A stretch of DNA of 64,000 nucleotides, from contig NC_079496.1 of NCBI RefSeq assembly GCF_030052815.1, positions 73,893,652 through 73,957,651 on the forward strand, in the 5' to 3' direction. The position numbers and the translations under genes are program-made. Below, piece after piece: positions 34,237 through 46,884 of this stretch; position 1 is the first letter of the stretch, and each line of letters begins with the position of its first letter. The stretch is from Hevea brasiliensis (taxonomy: Eukaryota > Streptophyta > Magnoliopsida > Malpighiales > Euphorbiaceae). The notes beneath the pieces were generated by a model. The model was not told where the DNA came from. It did no database searches and saw only the letters and a list, made by a program, of their open reading frames with translations.

Positions 34237-37200
34237 TGTCACACCCTACCCCTCTGTAAGGCATAACATGATCCCGTAGTATACCTAATGAATTACCAAC
34301 TCCGTCTACTGATAATCCATTAAATACACTACAAGGGATTTTAAAAACTTTTCTTACTTCTTTTACAGTGGTGAGCACTATTTACAGGTGTGAAAGACTT
34401 TGGTGAACTGAAGTGAAACAACTAACTCATTTGATTTATTTGGAATATCTGTAAAAATTTTGGCAAGGTGCCATTTGTATTTTGGACAAAACAGCTTCTT
34501 GAAAACTCAGAAAAAGCACTTCAATATATTTTCAAATCTCAACTCCAACATTTTTATCAACACAACACATTTCTCAAGTCAAATCCACAGTGATTTTCAA
34601 AGACTAAGATACAAAGATATAACACAATTTTTACAAGCCAAATAACTCATAATTATTTTACAACTTTATCAGATACAACTTAAATTTACAATCGCCAAAA
34701 CCAAGAACAAAAAATACATACAGTGAATAAACAATACAGTACAAAATGCAACAAGAGGTATACTCACTATACCCAAAAATCTCATTGGCGATACTAGCAC
34801 CTAGCTCGCACGCCTCTGTCTCTCTCTCTACCGCGATAAAGAATAAAGCTATCATTGAGACAATGTCTCAAGCAGTACAACATTTACCAAATACAAATTT
34901 TAAATCACAATTCATAAATCATATCAATAGTGGATACTTAAAACCATAGTTAAATTCAAGACAATAAATGTCAACAAGAATTTAAACTCCATTTGTTAAT
35001 ATCACAATAATTTTCAATAAGTCGATCATGGTTGAATTCAATAGATGATATGTCAATAAGAGTTTAAATCAATTTCACAATCTCACAATACATAATAACA
35101 CAATTCGATCAAATAATCAAGAATACAAAGGTTGCCAATCTATAACACAATTTAGGCCATGACACAATTTTTCCATATATGCCGTGTTGTACACCACGAC
35201 AAGACATGCTCACCCCAATAATCAAAATCAATGAGGGAGGAAGCTAGCTATATAATGAGTACTCATCCATACTCACCTCGATGGGAAGTCAAAGAGGGAG
35301 GAACATAATCATACTCACCCTGCACTAATAAGTCAAAGAGGGAGGAATAATAACACTCACCCCATTAATGGAGGAGGAACATATTATCAATGTCATGCAA
35401 ATTTTGAGTCAAAACAATTCCAAACATTTTATTCAAATGATCCGTAAGAATCCAATAAATTTCCAAAGTTATAATTTCATTCACAAAATGGCAACACAAT
35501 TCGTAATTCACTTCAATTTCCACAAAAACCATTTACAGTGCTTTTCAATCAATAAGTATCTATCAAATACCATTCAAACAATTTTTCACAGTTTCAAACC
35601 ATTCACAATGTTTTTCAATCAATAAGTGTCCACCAAACACATTTCCACAATTTAAAACAATGATATGCAAATAGTCAATATTTATTTCCATTGAAAATAA
35701 TTCAAAAGAAACAATTGTTGTGCACAAACCTCTGATGATCGCCCCTGATCCGACTCAGTGTTTCCTTCCTTTTCTGAGTCTTTGGTAACTGAGAAACACA
35801 ATTTGAAGTGTTTCAGTACTAATTTAAACTGTCTCTATCGATGGTGTTTGGTAAATAATGCACTGAACTCAATTATTCACTTAATCACCTAATATACCAA
35901 CCCTCGTTGCATTTTAGGTAAATTAGGTTTTAGCGTCGTTAATATGTCACATTTGATAGGGTTTTAGGTTTGGTATGTTTTACCAAAGTTATTTCCTTGC
36001 TTAGTGCATTTTAATGCAAATTGCTGGATTCCGGGACACTGGTTTGACCTAACCGGACGATCTAGTTCCCTCGGTTTTCGGGTCTCGGTCGAAACTACAA
36101 ACTTGTAGATTTAGGTCTTATGGACCGCGGTGCAAAATTTCAGGTCAATCCGAGTTAAGTAGACCGAGTTATGGTCATTACACTCTTGCTGGTCAAATGG
36201 TACCATTTTAGGTTAATTTTAGGTCAAATTGGTCAATTCTGGTTCGGCCAGTTTTTGGACCCGAACTTGTGCAAGTTGTTTGACTTGCTTATGGTCATTT
36301 CTGGGCTTTGGTGTCTTCATAAGACTTGTAGGTATGGGTCTTAACTATTCTTGGTTAAAATTTCAGGTCAATTGGACCTGGTTTGAGTGAGTTATGACCT
36401 AAACACTCACTGCTGCCCAATTGGTCATTTTTCAGGTCCTAATTGCACCTAATCCGAACTGGTCATTTTTTTAGGTCACCTTGCAAGCAGAATTTTGGCA
36501 TGGTTTCTCAATGAAAGTTGGCACATTTTGTGCCTAGTTTCACCTCAAATTGGTCTCATACCAATTGAGGTTACACATTTAAGGTTATAGGCTAAAATGT
36601 GTACTGCCCTCAATATGCTTTTCACACCCCATTCAAAAAACATATTTACCTTGCAAAGTTTACTTCCATACCCTACCAAATCAGTTTTGGTACATTACCA
36701 AAAGCACTTTCTACTTTACATTAACATTATTTTGGGCAGATTCCAATCAGCCTCAACACACCAATATCATTCACAATTACAATTTCTAAGTACTATTACA
36801 AACACACCTAACCATTACAAATTTTACACACACTTTACAAGATCAATCTACATACATATCATCAATCCTTCTAGGTTAATATTCTGCATACATTTCCTTC
36901 AATATATACCATTACTCAAGTGTCCCCAAGCTGCCACAAACCATTCTTCAACATCAAAGTGCCGTCCATTTTACAATTTCCCATCCAAGTGCATAAATCA
37001 CCACATAAACATGAAATAATTCACTAGGTTACTAATTCATCATGATCAACACCATTTCTCATCAATTATATGCACAAATATCTCATCAAAAACGTGACTC
37101 ATGGCTGTCCAAAATGAAAACAACAATAACCCTTCAAACTCAAAATTTTCTTTCACCAAACTAACACCCATAACATGAACATAAACTTTAACAAAGAAAT

Positions 37201-38086
37201 TCTCAAAAATGCAAACTTACCTTTAATTGTAACTTGCTAAACCTTCATCAAACTTCTCAAAATTAGTATCAATATCTTCCTTGTGATGTGTAGACAAAGT
37301 TTAATGAAGAACACTAAGAGGTTGGAGTTGAAAATGGAGAGTTAAGAAAGCTTGCATGAAAAATGGCTATGGAGTTTCCTTCACTCTTCAATTCGGCAAT
37401 TTGAATGCAAATGAGGAAGATGACTTATTCAGCTGCATTTTAAGTGTACACATGTCCCACTATGTATTTAATTAATCCCCTTAGTGGTCCACTTAGTCAA
37501 TTAATCATATAATAAAGTAATTATTCATTTATTCCACATTTAACCCATAATTTCCACTATTTATTTTAGGTACCACCAATTTAATTTTTCATTTTATTTT
37601 CTAAGTGTAATACTATTTATTTTTAATGGACATTTAGGTCAAAAGACACTTCGATGTCAAATGACCATAATGCCCTGCTCGGGTGGCATTCCCGATTTTT
37701 CAGATACTGGTTTTGTCTGTTTTTCGATTTCTCACTTTTCTTTGTACTAATTATTTAATTTTTCTTTGATATTTCTAATGATATTTATTCTTCAACAAGG
37801 GTCTATTTATGTCCCAAAAATGTTTTCCAGGGTTCCCCGCAATCCAGTAATACCAACGGTCCACGCCGTGACTTCCCAAAGGTCACCCATCGTTAGGTTT
37901 CCTACTGCTTAACTTGATCACATTTCTTTGCTATCATTTTTCTTTGTTTTTCTTGTACTTTCTTTTCTTTTATTTCATTATTTTATGTCTCCTCACTCAT
38001 TGAAGTGTGGTTCTAGGCATCCTAGCTGTCCTGGCCAAGATCGGTCACCGAAATGAGAACGCACTACCGAACTTAGGGGTGTTACA
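34237..38086 (-). repeat. Gypsy Y LTR 1 (3' outer LTR)
   Basis: Ends are TGTCACACC and GGGTGTTACA on plus. It is related to the X LTRs through the strongly conserved block near 36020-36600, which includes the hairpin at 36543-36570. The antisense 140-codon open frame (36597-37019) looks non-coding. Confidence 0.93.
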
Positions 38087-39142
38087 ATTCTCCCCCCCTT
38101 AAATAAATTTCGTCCACGAAATTTTTACCCAGTAGCCATCTTACAATAGTCATACGTTTATTTCTCCTTTCTATATGATCGTAAGACTTTTAACAATGTA
38201 ATACAATGTTTAATTTGTTTGGATAAAACCAATCTCCTCTTACTATTATGCTGTCTAATATTTTAGTTCACGTTGCTCCTTGAATGACACTGGAGATCAT
38301 GTTAGAATCATTCATCAGTCATTGGTCCTCTGACCATTCTAGTCCATAGTCTTCCTCACATTTGTAATATTTCTTTGTTACACATGAATCAACTGTTCAA
38401 TTCTCTACTTTCATAACTCTTTTTATCTGTCAATATTCTATAACTTACTTCCTTTTTTACTGAACTATAACCTTTCGATATTTTAACTTTTGAGTTTTAG
38501 ATCCTTAAGTAGGATTTTCAAACTTATTTCTAACAATTAAATTCTGTCCTGGCATAACTATGCCAAAACAGATGCCGTTGGCAACTATTCTCATCTAGGT
38601 GTACTATCGGTTAGTACGTAGCTCTACACAATAATCTCAAGTTAGTACTGTAATCTGCAGCTTACAGTATAAACATCAAGAACATTGCATAGTTACTACG
38701 ATACATCCCAATAGATCAAACTTTGTTATCTTTTATTCTTTTTGAATTCACTGATATTCGAATCTTATTCTGATTACAATATCCATTAGCAATTTCTAAC
38801 AGTAACCTCCTTGCCCTTATCAAGAGCAATTCCATTACTGCATCTTACTTTTACGTCCTCTTGCCTTACATTAAGTAGGCTCACTAATTAGCTTTATAAT
38901 TTATGGTGTGTTAGAAAATACTTTTCGCCGATAAACTCTTTCAAAACTAATTTCACTTATTATCACAATCCTTATCTTAAGGGCTAATCACTAATGCGTC
39001 AAAATTTATTCCTCTGTAAACGAATAACAACAGAACATATAGTTCTAACACTAATGTAAAAATATGAAAATTCCAGGTCAAACAATACATATATATATCT
39101 CAGTTGCTAATTGAGAAAGTACCAGCAATGATGTCAAAAGTC
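38087..39142 (-). other. Non-coding region replacing pol in Y, copy 1
   Basis: It begins with the polypurine tract (CTCCCCCCCTT on plus) next to LTR 1. I find no RT, RNase H, integrase or chromodomain motif in any frame. At the gag end, homology to X protease runs to AGTFSI and stops at the active-site DLG, so the replacement starts inside protease. The origin of this 1-kb filler is not visible here. Confidence 0.75.
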
Positions 39143-40376
39143 TCAGTCTCTTTTCTGTCGTATAGCGTATACTCTAGTTGAAGCATCACCCTGTTTTGGC
39201 TGATTCACAGTAGTCTGACTTCTAGGTGTACTACCCCTACCTCTACCATTGCCTCTACTAACTGATGGTGAACTCTTTGGGGTAGAAACTTGGGTTGATC
39301 CCTTTGGTGTAGTAAATGATCCAGAACGACCTGGATTTACACAATCCTTAGCAAAATGACCAGTCTCTCCACAATTAAAGCATGCTCCTACGGCTCTATA
39401 ACATACCCCACTATGTGGTTTACCACAAGTTTCACAAAGTCGATCTGACAGCGCATTTATGGGTTTCTGTTGAGTTGGTGATCGGATCGAGGTGGTTTCT
39501 GTCAAAAGATCTATCTCTACCTGACTTCTTACTATCTCCGTCAGATCCCCAAAGTTTTTCCTCTTCCAAGAGGGACCACTAGAACTCGCTCACTGACTTT
39601 CCTCTTTTTCTCGCTTTCTCCGATTTCTTTTCTCAAGAGCCGCTTGATTCAATTCTTTCTAATTCTAGTGCTTGAGAAATAAGTTCAGAGAAGTTGTTAT
39701 GTTTGAATCACCACTTGTAATCTGATACTAGGCTTCAAGCCGGTTTCAAACCTCTTACATCTCTCCCTACTGGTAGAAAGTAGACTTACTGCATAATGGC
39801 TTAGGCGGGAGAATTCCCTTTCATACTCAGCCACTGATCTGCCCCCCTGTTTCAGACTTAGGAATTCTTGCAGCTCGGTCTACATAAGCATCGTGGACAT
39901 ATTTTTGCCCGAATTTCGAGGAAGTCATTCCATGTTAGCACTGCAGTTCTATCGATCGTGGGGATGGTTTTCCACCAAACATAAGCATCCCCCAGTATCA
40001 AAGATACTGAGTACTCAAATCTGAGCTACTCTGAGAAATGCAGTTTATTGAATAACCTATCCATACTCTCTAACCATTGTTACGCCTCTAGAGGATCTCA
40101 TCGCCCCTTGAACTCTGTAGCCCCATACTTCATCAATTTGTCATATTGTCTAGCAGAAGACTGTGGTTGTACCACCGGTGTCTGTATTGGGACTTGAGTA
40201 GGCACATTACCATCCATTTGTTGGAACATTGCAGCCGTCTGCTGAGCGAACTGAGCAGAGAACTGCGGTACTGCAGGGGCTGGTGCTACTGAACCACTGA
40301 CATTATGTAGGCATGGGGCATCCCCTTGCACCTCAGCCTCAATAGATTGATCGACTGAACAATCACCCTCTTCCAT
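39143..40376 (-). pseudogene. gag: Gypsy Y gag, copy 1
   Basis: The start ATG is at 40374-40376 (MEEGDCSVDQ), as in X. The N-terminal frame runs to about 40098 through SAQFAQQTAAMFQQMDG and DKLMKYGATEFKG. From 40097 to 39506 gag homology continues in broken frames with many small deletions compared with X. The 39143-39505 frame has the C-terminal part with LCETCGKPHSG and an intact CCHC knuckle CFNCGETGHFAKDC, then a Gly/Arg/Ser-rich tail. It should bind RNA and form particles if expressed. Confidence 0.87.
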
Positions 40377-40545
40377 AGTCAATGCGAGGATTTTAGATCT
40401 CCTAAACCAATAACACAAGGAGATTTCCTCACGTTAGTGCATAGTTATAATGTAATGTACTGTATGTATCAAACATTTATATTGATCAGTTGTACTGTGA
40501 AGTAAGAATATTCAAATGACAGTGAAAACAGAATTTAAAAACTTT

Positions 40546-40556
40546 GCTCGATACCA
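40546..40556 (-). other. Damaged primer binding site of Y, copy 1
   Basis: Plus reads GCTCGATACCA where X has GCTCTGATACCA; one T is missing in a CTG context. It lies eight bases from the LTR end. Confidence 0.75.
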
Positions 40557-40564
40557 CTAAAACA

Positions 40565-43500
40565 TGTCACACCTACCCTCTGTAAGGCATAACATGATCC
40601 GTAGTATACCTAATGAATTACCAAATCCGTATAATGATAATCCCTTAAATACACTACAAGGGATTTTAAAAACTTTTCTTACTTCTTTTACTGTGGAGAT
40701 CTCTATATACATGTTTGAATGACTTTGGTGAACTGAAGTGAAACAACTAACTCATTTGATTTATTTGGAATATCTGTAAAAATTTTGGCAAGGTGCCATT
40801 TGTATTTTGGACAAAACAGTTCTTCAGAAAACCTGTAAAAAGCACTTCAATATATTTTCAAATCTCAACTCCAACATTTTTATCAACACAACACATTTCT
40901 CAAGTCAAATCCAGTGATTTTCAAAGACTAAGATACAAAGATATAACACAATTTTTACAAGCCAAATAACTCATAATTATTTTACAACTTTCTTGTACAA
41001 CTTAAATTTACAATGCTCAAAACCAAGAACAAAATATACATACGGTGAATATACATTCTGATTACAAAATGCCACATGTGGTATACTCACTATACCCAAA
41101 AATCTCTCATTGGCGATACTAGCGACCTAACTTTCACTGTCTGTCTCTCTACTGCGGCGGCAATAAAAGCTATCATTGAGACAATGTCTCGATGGTGCAC
41201 AACATTTACCAAATACAAATTTTAAATCACAATTCATAAATCATATCAATAGTGGATACTTAAAACCATAGTTAAATTCAAGACAATAAATGTCAACAAG
41301 AATTTAAACTCCATTTGTTAATATCACAATAATTTTCAATAAGTCAGATCATGGTTGAATTCAATAGACAGTATATGTCAATAAGAGTTTAAATCAATTT
41401 CACAATCTCACAATACATAATAACACAATTCGATCAAATAACTGAAGAATACAGTGTTGCCAATCTATAACACAATTTAGGCCATGACACAATTTTTCCA
41501 TATATGCCGTGTTGTACACCACGACAAGACATGCTCACCCCAATAATCAAAATCAATGAGGGCGGAAGCTAGCTATATAATGAGAACTCATCCATACTCA
41601 CCTCGGTGGGAAGTCAAAGAGGGAGGAACATAATCATACTCACCCTGGACTAATAAGTCAAAGAGGAGGAATAATCACACTCACCCCATTAATGGAGGAG
41701 GAACATATTATCAGTGTCATGCCAATTGTGAGTCAAAACAATTCCAAACATTTTATTCAAATGATCCGTAAGAATCCAATAAATTTCCAAAGTTATAATT
41801 TCATTCACAAAATGGCAACACAATTCGTAATTCACTTCAATTTCCACAAAAACCATTTCTGATTGCTTTTCAATCAATAAGTATCTATCAAATACCATTC
41901 AAACAATTTTTCACAGTTTCAAACCATTCACAATGTTTTTCAATCAATAAGTGTCCACCAAACACATTTCCACAATTTAAAACAATGATATGCAAATAGT
42001 CAATATTTATTTCCATTGAAAATAATTCAAAAGAAACAATTGTTGTGCACAAACCTCGATGGTGTCCCCTGATGCGGACTCAGTGTTTCCTTCCCTTTTC
42101 TTGAGTCTTTGGTAACTGAGAAACACAATTTGAAGTGTTTCAGTACTAATTTAAACTGTCTCTATCGATGGTGTTTGGTAAATAATGCACTGAACTCAAT
42201 TATTCACTTAATCACCTAATATACCAACCCTCGTTGCATTTTAGGTAAATTAGGTTTTAGCGTCGTTAATATGTCACATTTGATAGGGTTTTAGGTTTGG
42301 TATATTTTACCAAAGTCATTTCCTTGCTTAGTGCATTTTAATGCAAATTGCTGGATTCCGGGACACTGGTTTGACCTAACCGGACGATCTAGTTCCCTTA
42401 GTTTTCGGGTCTCGGTCGAAACTACAAACTTGTAGATTTAGGTCTTATGGACCGCGGTGCAAAATTTCAGGTCAATCCGAGTTAAGTAGACCGAGTTATG
42501 GTCATTACACTCTTGCTGGTCAAATGGTACCATTTTAGGTCAATTTTAGGTCAAATTGGTCAATTCTGGTTCGGCCAGTTTTTGGACCCGAACTTGTGCA
42601 AGTTGTTTGACTTGCTTATGGTCATTTCTGGGCTTTGGTGTCTTCATAAGACTTGTAGGTATGGGTCTTAACTATTCTTGGTTAAAATTTCAGGTCAATT
42701 GGACCTGGTTTGAGTGAGTTATGGCCTAAACACTCACTGCTGCCCAATTGGTCATTTTTCAGGTCCTAATTGCACCTAATCCGAATTGGTCATTTTTAGG
42801 TCACCTTGCAAGCAGAATTTTGGCATTGTTTCTCAATGAAAGTTGGCACATTTTGTGCCTAGTTTCACCTCAAATTGGTCTCATACCAATTGAGGTTACA
42901 CATTTAAGGTTATAGGCTAAAATGTGTACTGCCCTCAATATGCTTTTCACACTCCATTCAAAACACATATTTACCTTGCAAAGTTTACTTCCATACCCTA
43001 CCAAATCAGTTTTGGTACATTACCAAAAGCACTTTCTACTTTACATTAACATTATTTTGGGCAGATTCCAATCAGCCTCAACACACCAATATCATTCACA
43101 ATTACAATTTCTAAGTACTATTACAAACACACCTAACCATTACAAATTTTACACACACTTTATAAGATCAATCTACATACATATCATCAATCCTTCTAGG
43201 TTAATATTCTGCATACATTTCCTTCAATATATACCATTACTCAAGTGTCCCCAAGCTGCCACAAACCATTCTTCAACATCAAAGTGCCGTCCATTTTACA
43301 ATTTCCCATCCAAGTGCATAAATCACCACATAAACATGAAATAATTCACTAGGTTACTAATTCATCATGATCAACACCATTTCTCATCAATTATATGCAC
43401 AAATATCTCATCAAAAACGTGACTCATGGCTGTCCAAAATGAAAACAACAATAACCCTTCAAACTCAAAATTTTCTTTCACCAAACTAACACCCATAACA

Positions 43501-44414
43501 TGAACATAAACTTTAACAAAGAAATTCTCAAAAATGCAAACTTACCTTTAATTGTAACTTGCTAAACCTTCATCAAACTTCTCAAAATTAGTATCAATAT
43601 CTTCCTTGTGATGTGTAGACAAAGTTTAATGAAGAACACTAAGAGGTTGGAGTTGAAAATGGAGAGTTAAGAAAGCTTGCATGAAAAATGGCTATGGAGT
43701 TTCCTTCACTCTTCAATTCGGCAATTTGAATGCAAATGAGGAAGATGACTTATTTAGCTGCATTTTAAGTGTACACATGTCCCACTATGTATTTAATTAA
43801 TCCCCTTAGTGGTCCACTTAGTCAATTAATCATATAATAAAGTAATTATTCATTTATTCCACATTTAACCCATAATTTCCACTATTTATTTTAGGTACCA
43901 CCAATTAAATTTTTCGTTTTATTTTCTAAGTGTAATACTATTTATTTTTAATGGACATTTAGGTCAAAAGACACTTCGGGATGTCAAATGACCATAATGC
44001 CCTGCTCGGTGGCATTCACGATTTTCAGTATTCTAGGGTTTTGTCTGTTTTTCGATTTCTCACTTTTCTTTGTACTAATTATTTAATTTTTCTTTGATAT
44101 TTCTAATGATATTTATTCTTCAACAAGGGTCTATTTATGTCCCAAAAATGTTTTCCGGGTTCCCATGATCCGGGCGATCAACGGTCCACGCCGTGACTTC
44201 AGTCTGATCACCCATCGTTAGGTTTCATTTCGTTTAACTTGATCACATTTCTTTGCTATCATTTTTTCTTTGTTTTTCTTGTACTTTCTTTTCTTTTATT
44301 TCATTATTTTATGTCTCCTCACTCTCATTGAAGTGTGGTTCTAGGCATCCTAGCTGTCCGGTCAGACCTTGGTCACGGAGCAATGAACGCACTCACCGAA
44401 CTTAGGGTGTTACA
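40565..44414 (-). repeat. Gypsy Y LTR 2 (shared middle LTR)
   Basis: It is collinear with LTR 1 and LTR 3 and the same length as LTR 1. It serves as the 5' LTR of copy 1 and the 3' LTR of copy 2. Differences from LTR 1 are mostly short indels clustered at CAG/CTG, CCG and homopolymer sites. Confidence 0.92.
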
Positions 44415-45451
44415 ATTCTCCCCCTTAAATAAATTTCGTCCACGAAATTTTTACCCAGTAGCCATCTTACAATAGTCATACGTTTATTTCTCCTTTCTAT
44501 ATGATCGTAAGACTTTTAACAATGTAATACAATGTTTAATTTGTTTGGATAAAACCAATCTCCTCTTACTATTATGCTGTCTAATATTTTAGTTCACGTT
44601 GCTCCTTGAATGACACTGGAGATCATGTTAGAATCATTCATCAGTCATTGGTCCTCTGACCATTCTAGTCCATAGTCTTCCTCACATTTGTAATATTTCT
44701 TTGTTACACATGAATCAACTGTTCAATTCTCTACTTTCATAACTCTTTTTATCTGTCAATATTCTATAACTTACTTCCTTTTTTACTGAACTATAACCTT
44801 TCGATATTTTAACTTTTGAGTTTTAGATCCTTAAGTAGGATTTTCAAACTTATTTCTAACAATTAAATTCTCACGGCATAACTATGCCAAAAGCAGATGC
44901 CGTTGGCAACTATTCTCATCTAGGTGTACTATCGGTTAGTACGTAGCTCTACACAATAATCTCAAGTTAGTCATGTAATCTGACTACGATATAAACATCA
45001 AGAACATTGCATAGTTACTACGATACATCCCAATAGATCAAACTTTGTTATCTTTTATTCTTTTGAATTCACCGATATTCGAATCTTATTCGATTACAAT
45101 ATCCATTAGCAATTTCTATGATAACCTCCTTGCCCTTATCAAGAGCAATTCCATTCTGCATCTTACTTTTACGTCCTCTTGCCTTACATTAAGTAGGCTC
45201 ACTAATTAGCTTTATAATTTATGGTGTGTTAGAAAATACTTTTCGCCGATAAACTCTTTCAAAACTAATTTCACTTATTATCACAATCCTTATCTTAAGG
45301 GCTAATCACTAATGCGTCAAAATTTATTCCTCTGTAAATGAATAACAACAGAACATATAGTTCTAACACTAATGTAAAAATATGAAAATTCCAGGTCAAA
45401 TAATACATATATATATCTCGGTTGCTAATTGAGAAAGTACCAGCCATGATG
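44415..45451 (-). other. Non-coding region replacing pol in Y, copy 2
   Basis: Nearly the same as 38087-39142, with small indels. No pol motif. The only open frame of any size, 45295-45507, begins in protease-like AGTFSI and runs into filler. Confidence 0.75.
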
Positions 45452-46695
45452 TCAAAAGTCGCAGTCTCTTTTCTGTCGTATAGCGTATACTCGAGTTGAA
45501 GCATCACCCTGGGTTGGCTGATTCACAGTCGTCTGACTTCTAGGTGTACTACCCCTACCTCTCCCATTGCCTCTACTAGCGATGGTGAACTCTTTGGGGT
45601 AGAAACTTGGGTTGATCCCTTTGGTGTAGTAAATGATCCAGAACGACCTGGATTTACACAATCCTTAGCAAAATGACCAGTCTCTCCACAATTAAAGCAT
45701 GCTCCTACGGCTCTATAACATACCCCACTATGTGGTTTACCACAAGTTTCACAAAGTCGATCTGACAGCGCATTTCTGGGTTTCTGTTGAGTTGGCTGAT
45801 CGGATCGAGGTGGTTTCTGTCCAAAGATCTATCTCTCTGGGACTTCTTACTATCTCTGTCGTATCCCCCAAAGTTTTTCCTCTTTCTAGTAGGACCACTA
45901 GAACTCTGTTCTGCTGACTTTCCCTCTTTTTCTGCCTTCTCTGATTTCTTTTTCTCAAGAGCCGCTTCAGATTCAATTCTTTCTAATTCTAGTGCTTGAG
46001 AAATAAGTTCAGAGAAGTTGTTATGTTTGAATCCGACCACTTGTAATCTGATACTAGGCTTCAAGCCGGTTTCAAACCTCTTACATCTCTCCCTGCTGGT
46101 AGAAAGTAGACTTACTGCATAATGGCTTAGGCGGGAGAATTCCCTTTCATACTCAACCACTGATCTGCCCCCCTATTTCAGACTTAGGAATTCTTGCGAC
46201 ACGGTCTACATAAGCATCGGGGACATATTTTTGCTGAATTCCTGAGGAAGTCATTCCATGTTAGCACTGCAGTTCTATCGGATGTGGGGATGGTTTTCCA
46301 CGATCATAAGCATCCCCGTAGCAAAGATACCGAGTACTCAAATCTAAGCTCCTCTGTGCAATGCGGTTTCTTGAATACCCTATCCATCCTCTCTAACCAT
46401 TGTTCGCCTCTAGAGGATCTATGTCCCTTGAACTCAGAGCCCCATATTTCATCAATTTGTCATATTGTCTAGCAGAAGACTGTGGTTGTACCACTGGTGT
46501 CTGTATTGGGGCTTGAGTAGGCACATTACCATCCATTTGTTGGGACATTGCAGCCGTCTGCTGAGCGAACTGAGCAGAGAACTGCGGTACTGCAGGGGCT
46601 GGTGCTGCTGAACCACTGACATTATGTAGGCATGGGGCATCCCCTTGCACCTCAGCCTCTATCAATTGATCGACTGAACGATCACCCTCTTCCAT
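45452..46695 (-). pseudogene. gag: Gypsy Y gag, copy 2
   Basis: The start is ATG at 46693-46695 (MEEGDRSVDQL). Broken frames: 46393-46695 (SAQFAQQTAAMSQQMDG, DKLMKYGA), 45705-46160 (EYEREFSRLSHYAVSLLSTS, LKPSIRLQVVGFKH, ALELERIESEAALEKKK) and 45452-45661 (Gly/Arg-rich tail). The knuckle is readable across a frame change near 45640-45720. Between 46393 and 46160 many one- to four-base losses break the frame relative to X. Confidence 0.86.
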
Positions 46696-46865
46696 AGTCA
46701 ATTCGAGGATTTTAGACCTCCTATACCAATAACACAAGGAGATTTCCTCCCGTTAGTGCATATTTATAATGTAATGTACTTGTATGTATCAAACAATGAT
46801 ATTGAGCGGTTGTCTTGTGAAGAAAGAATATTCAAATGACAGTGAAAGCAGAATTTAAAAACTTT

Positions 46866-46876
46866 GCTCGATACCA
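46866..46876 (-). other. Damaged primer binding site of Y, copy 2
   Basis: The same GCTCGATACCA with one lost T as at 40546-40556. Confidence 0.75.
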
Positions 46877-46884
46877 CTAAAACA

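Noticed and set aside
36597..37019. A 140-codon plus-strand open frame repeated in all three Y LTRs (also 42922-43344 and 49236-49658)
   Set aside because: It is antisense to the element, of biased composition, has no recognised domain and lacks an equivalent in X. It stays open mainly because the LTR copies are nearly identical.
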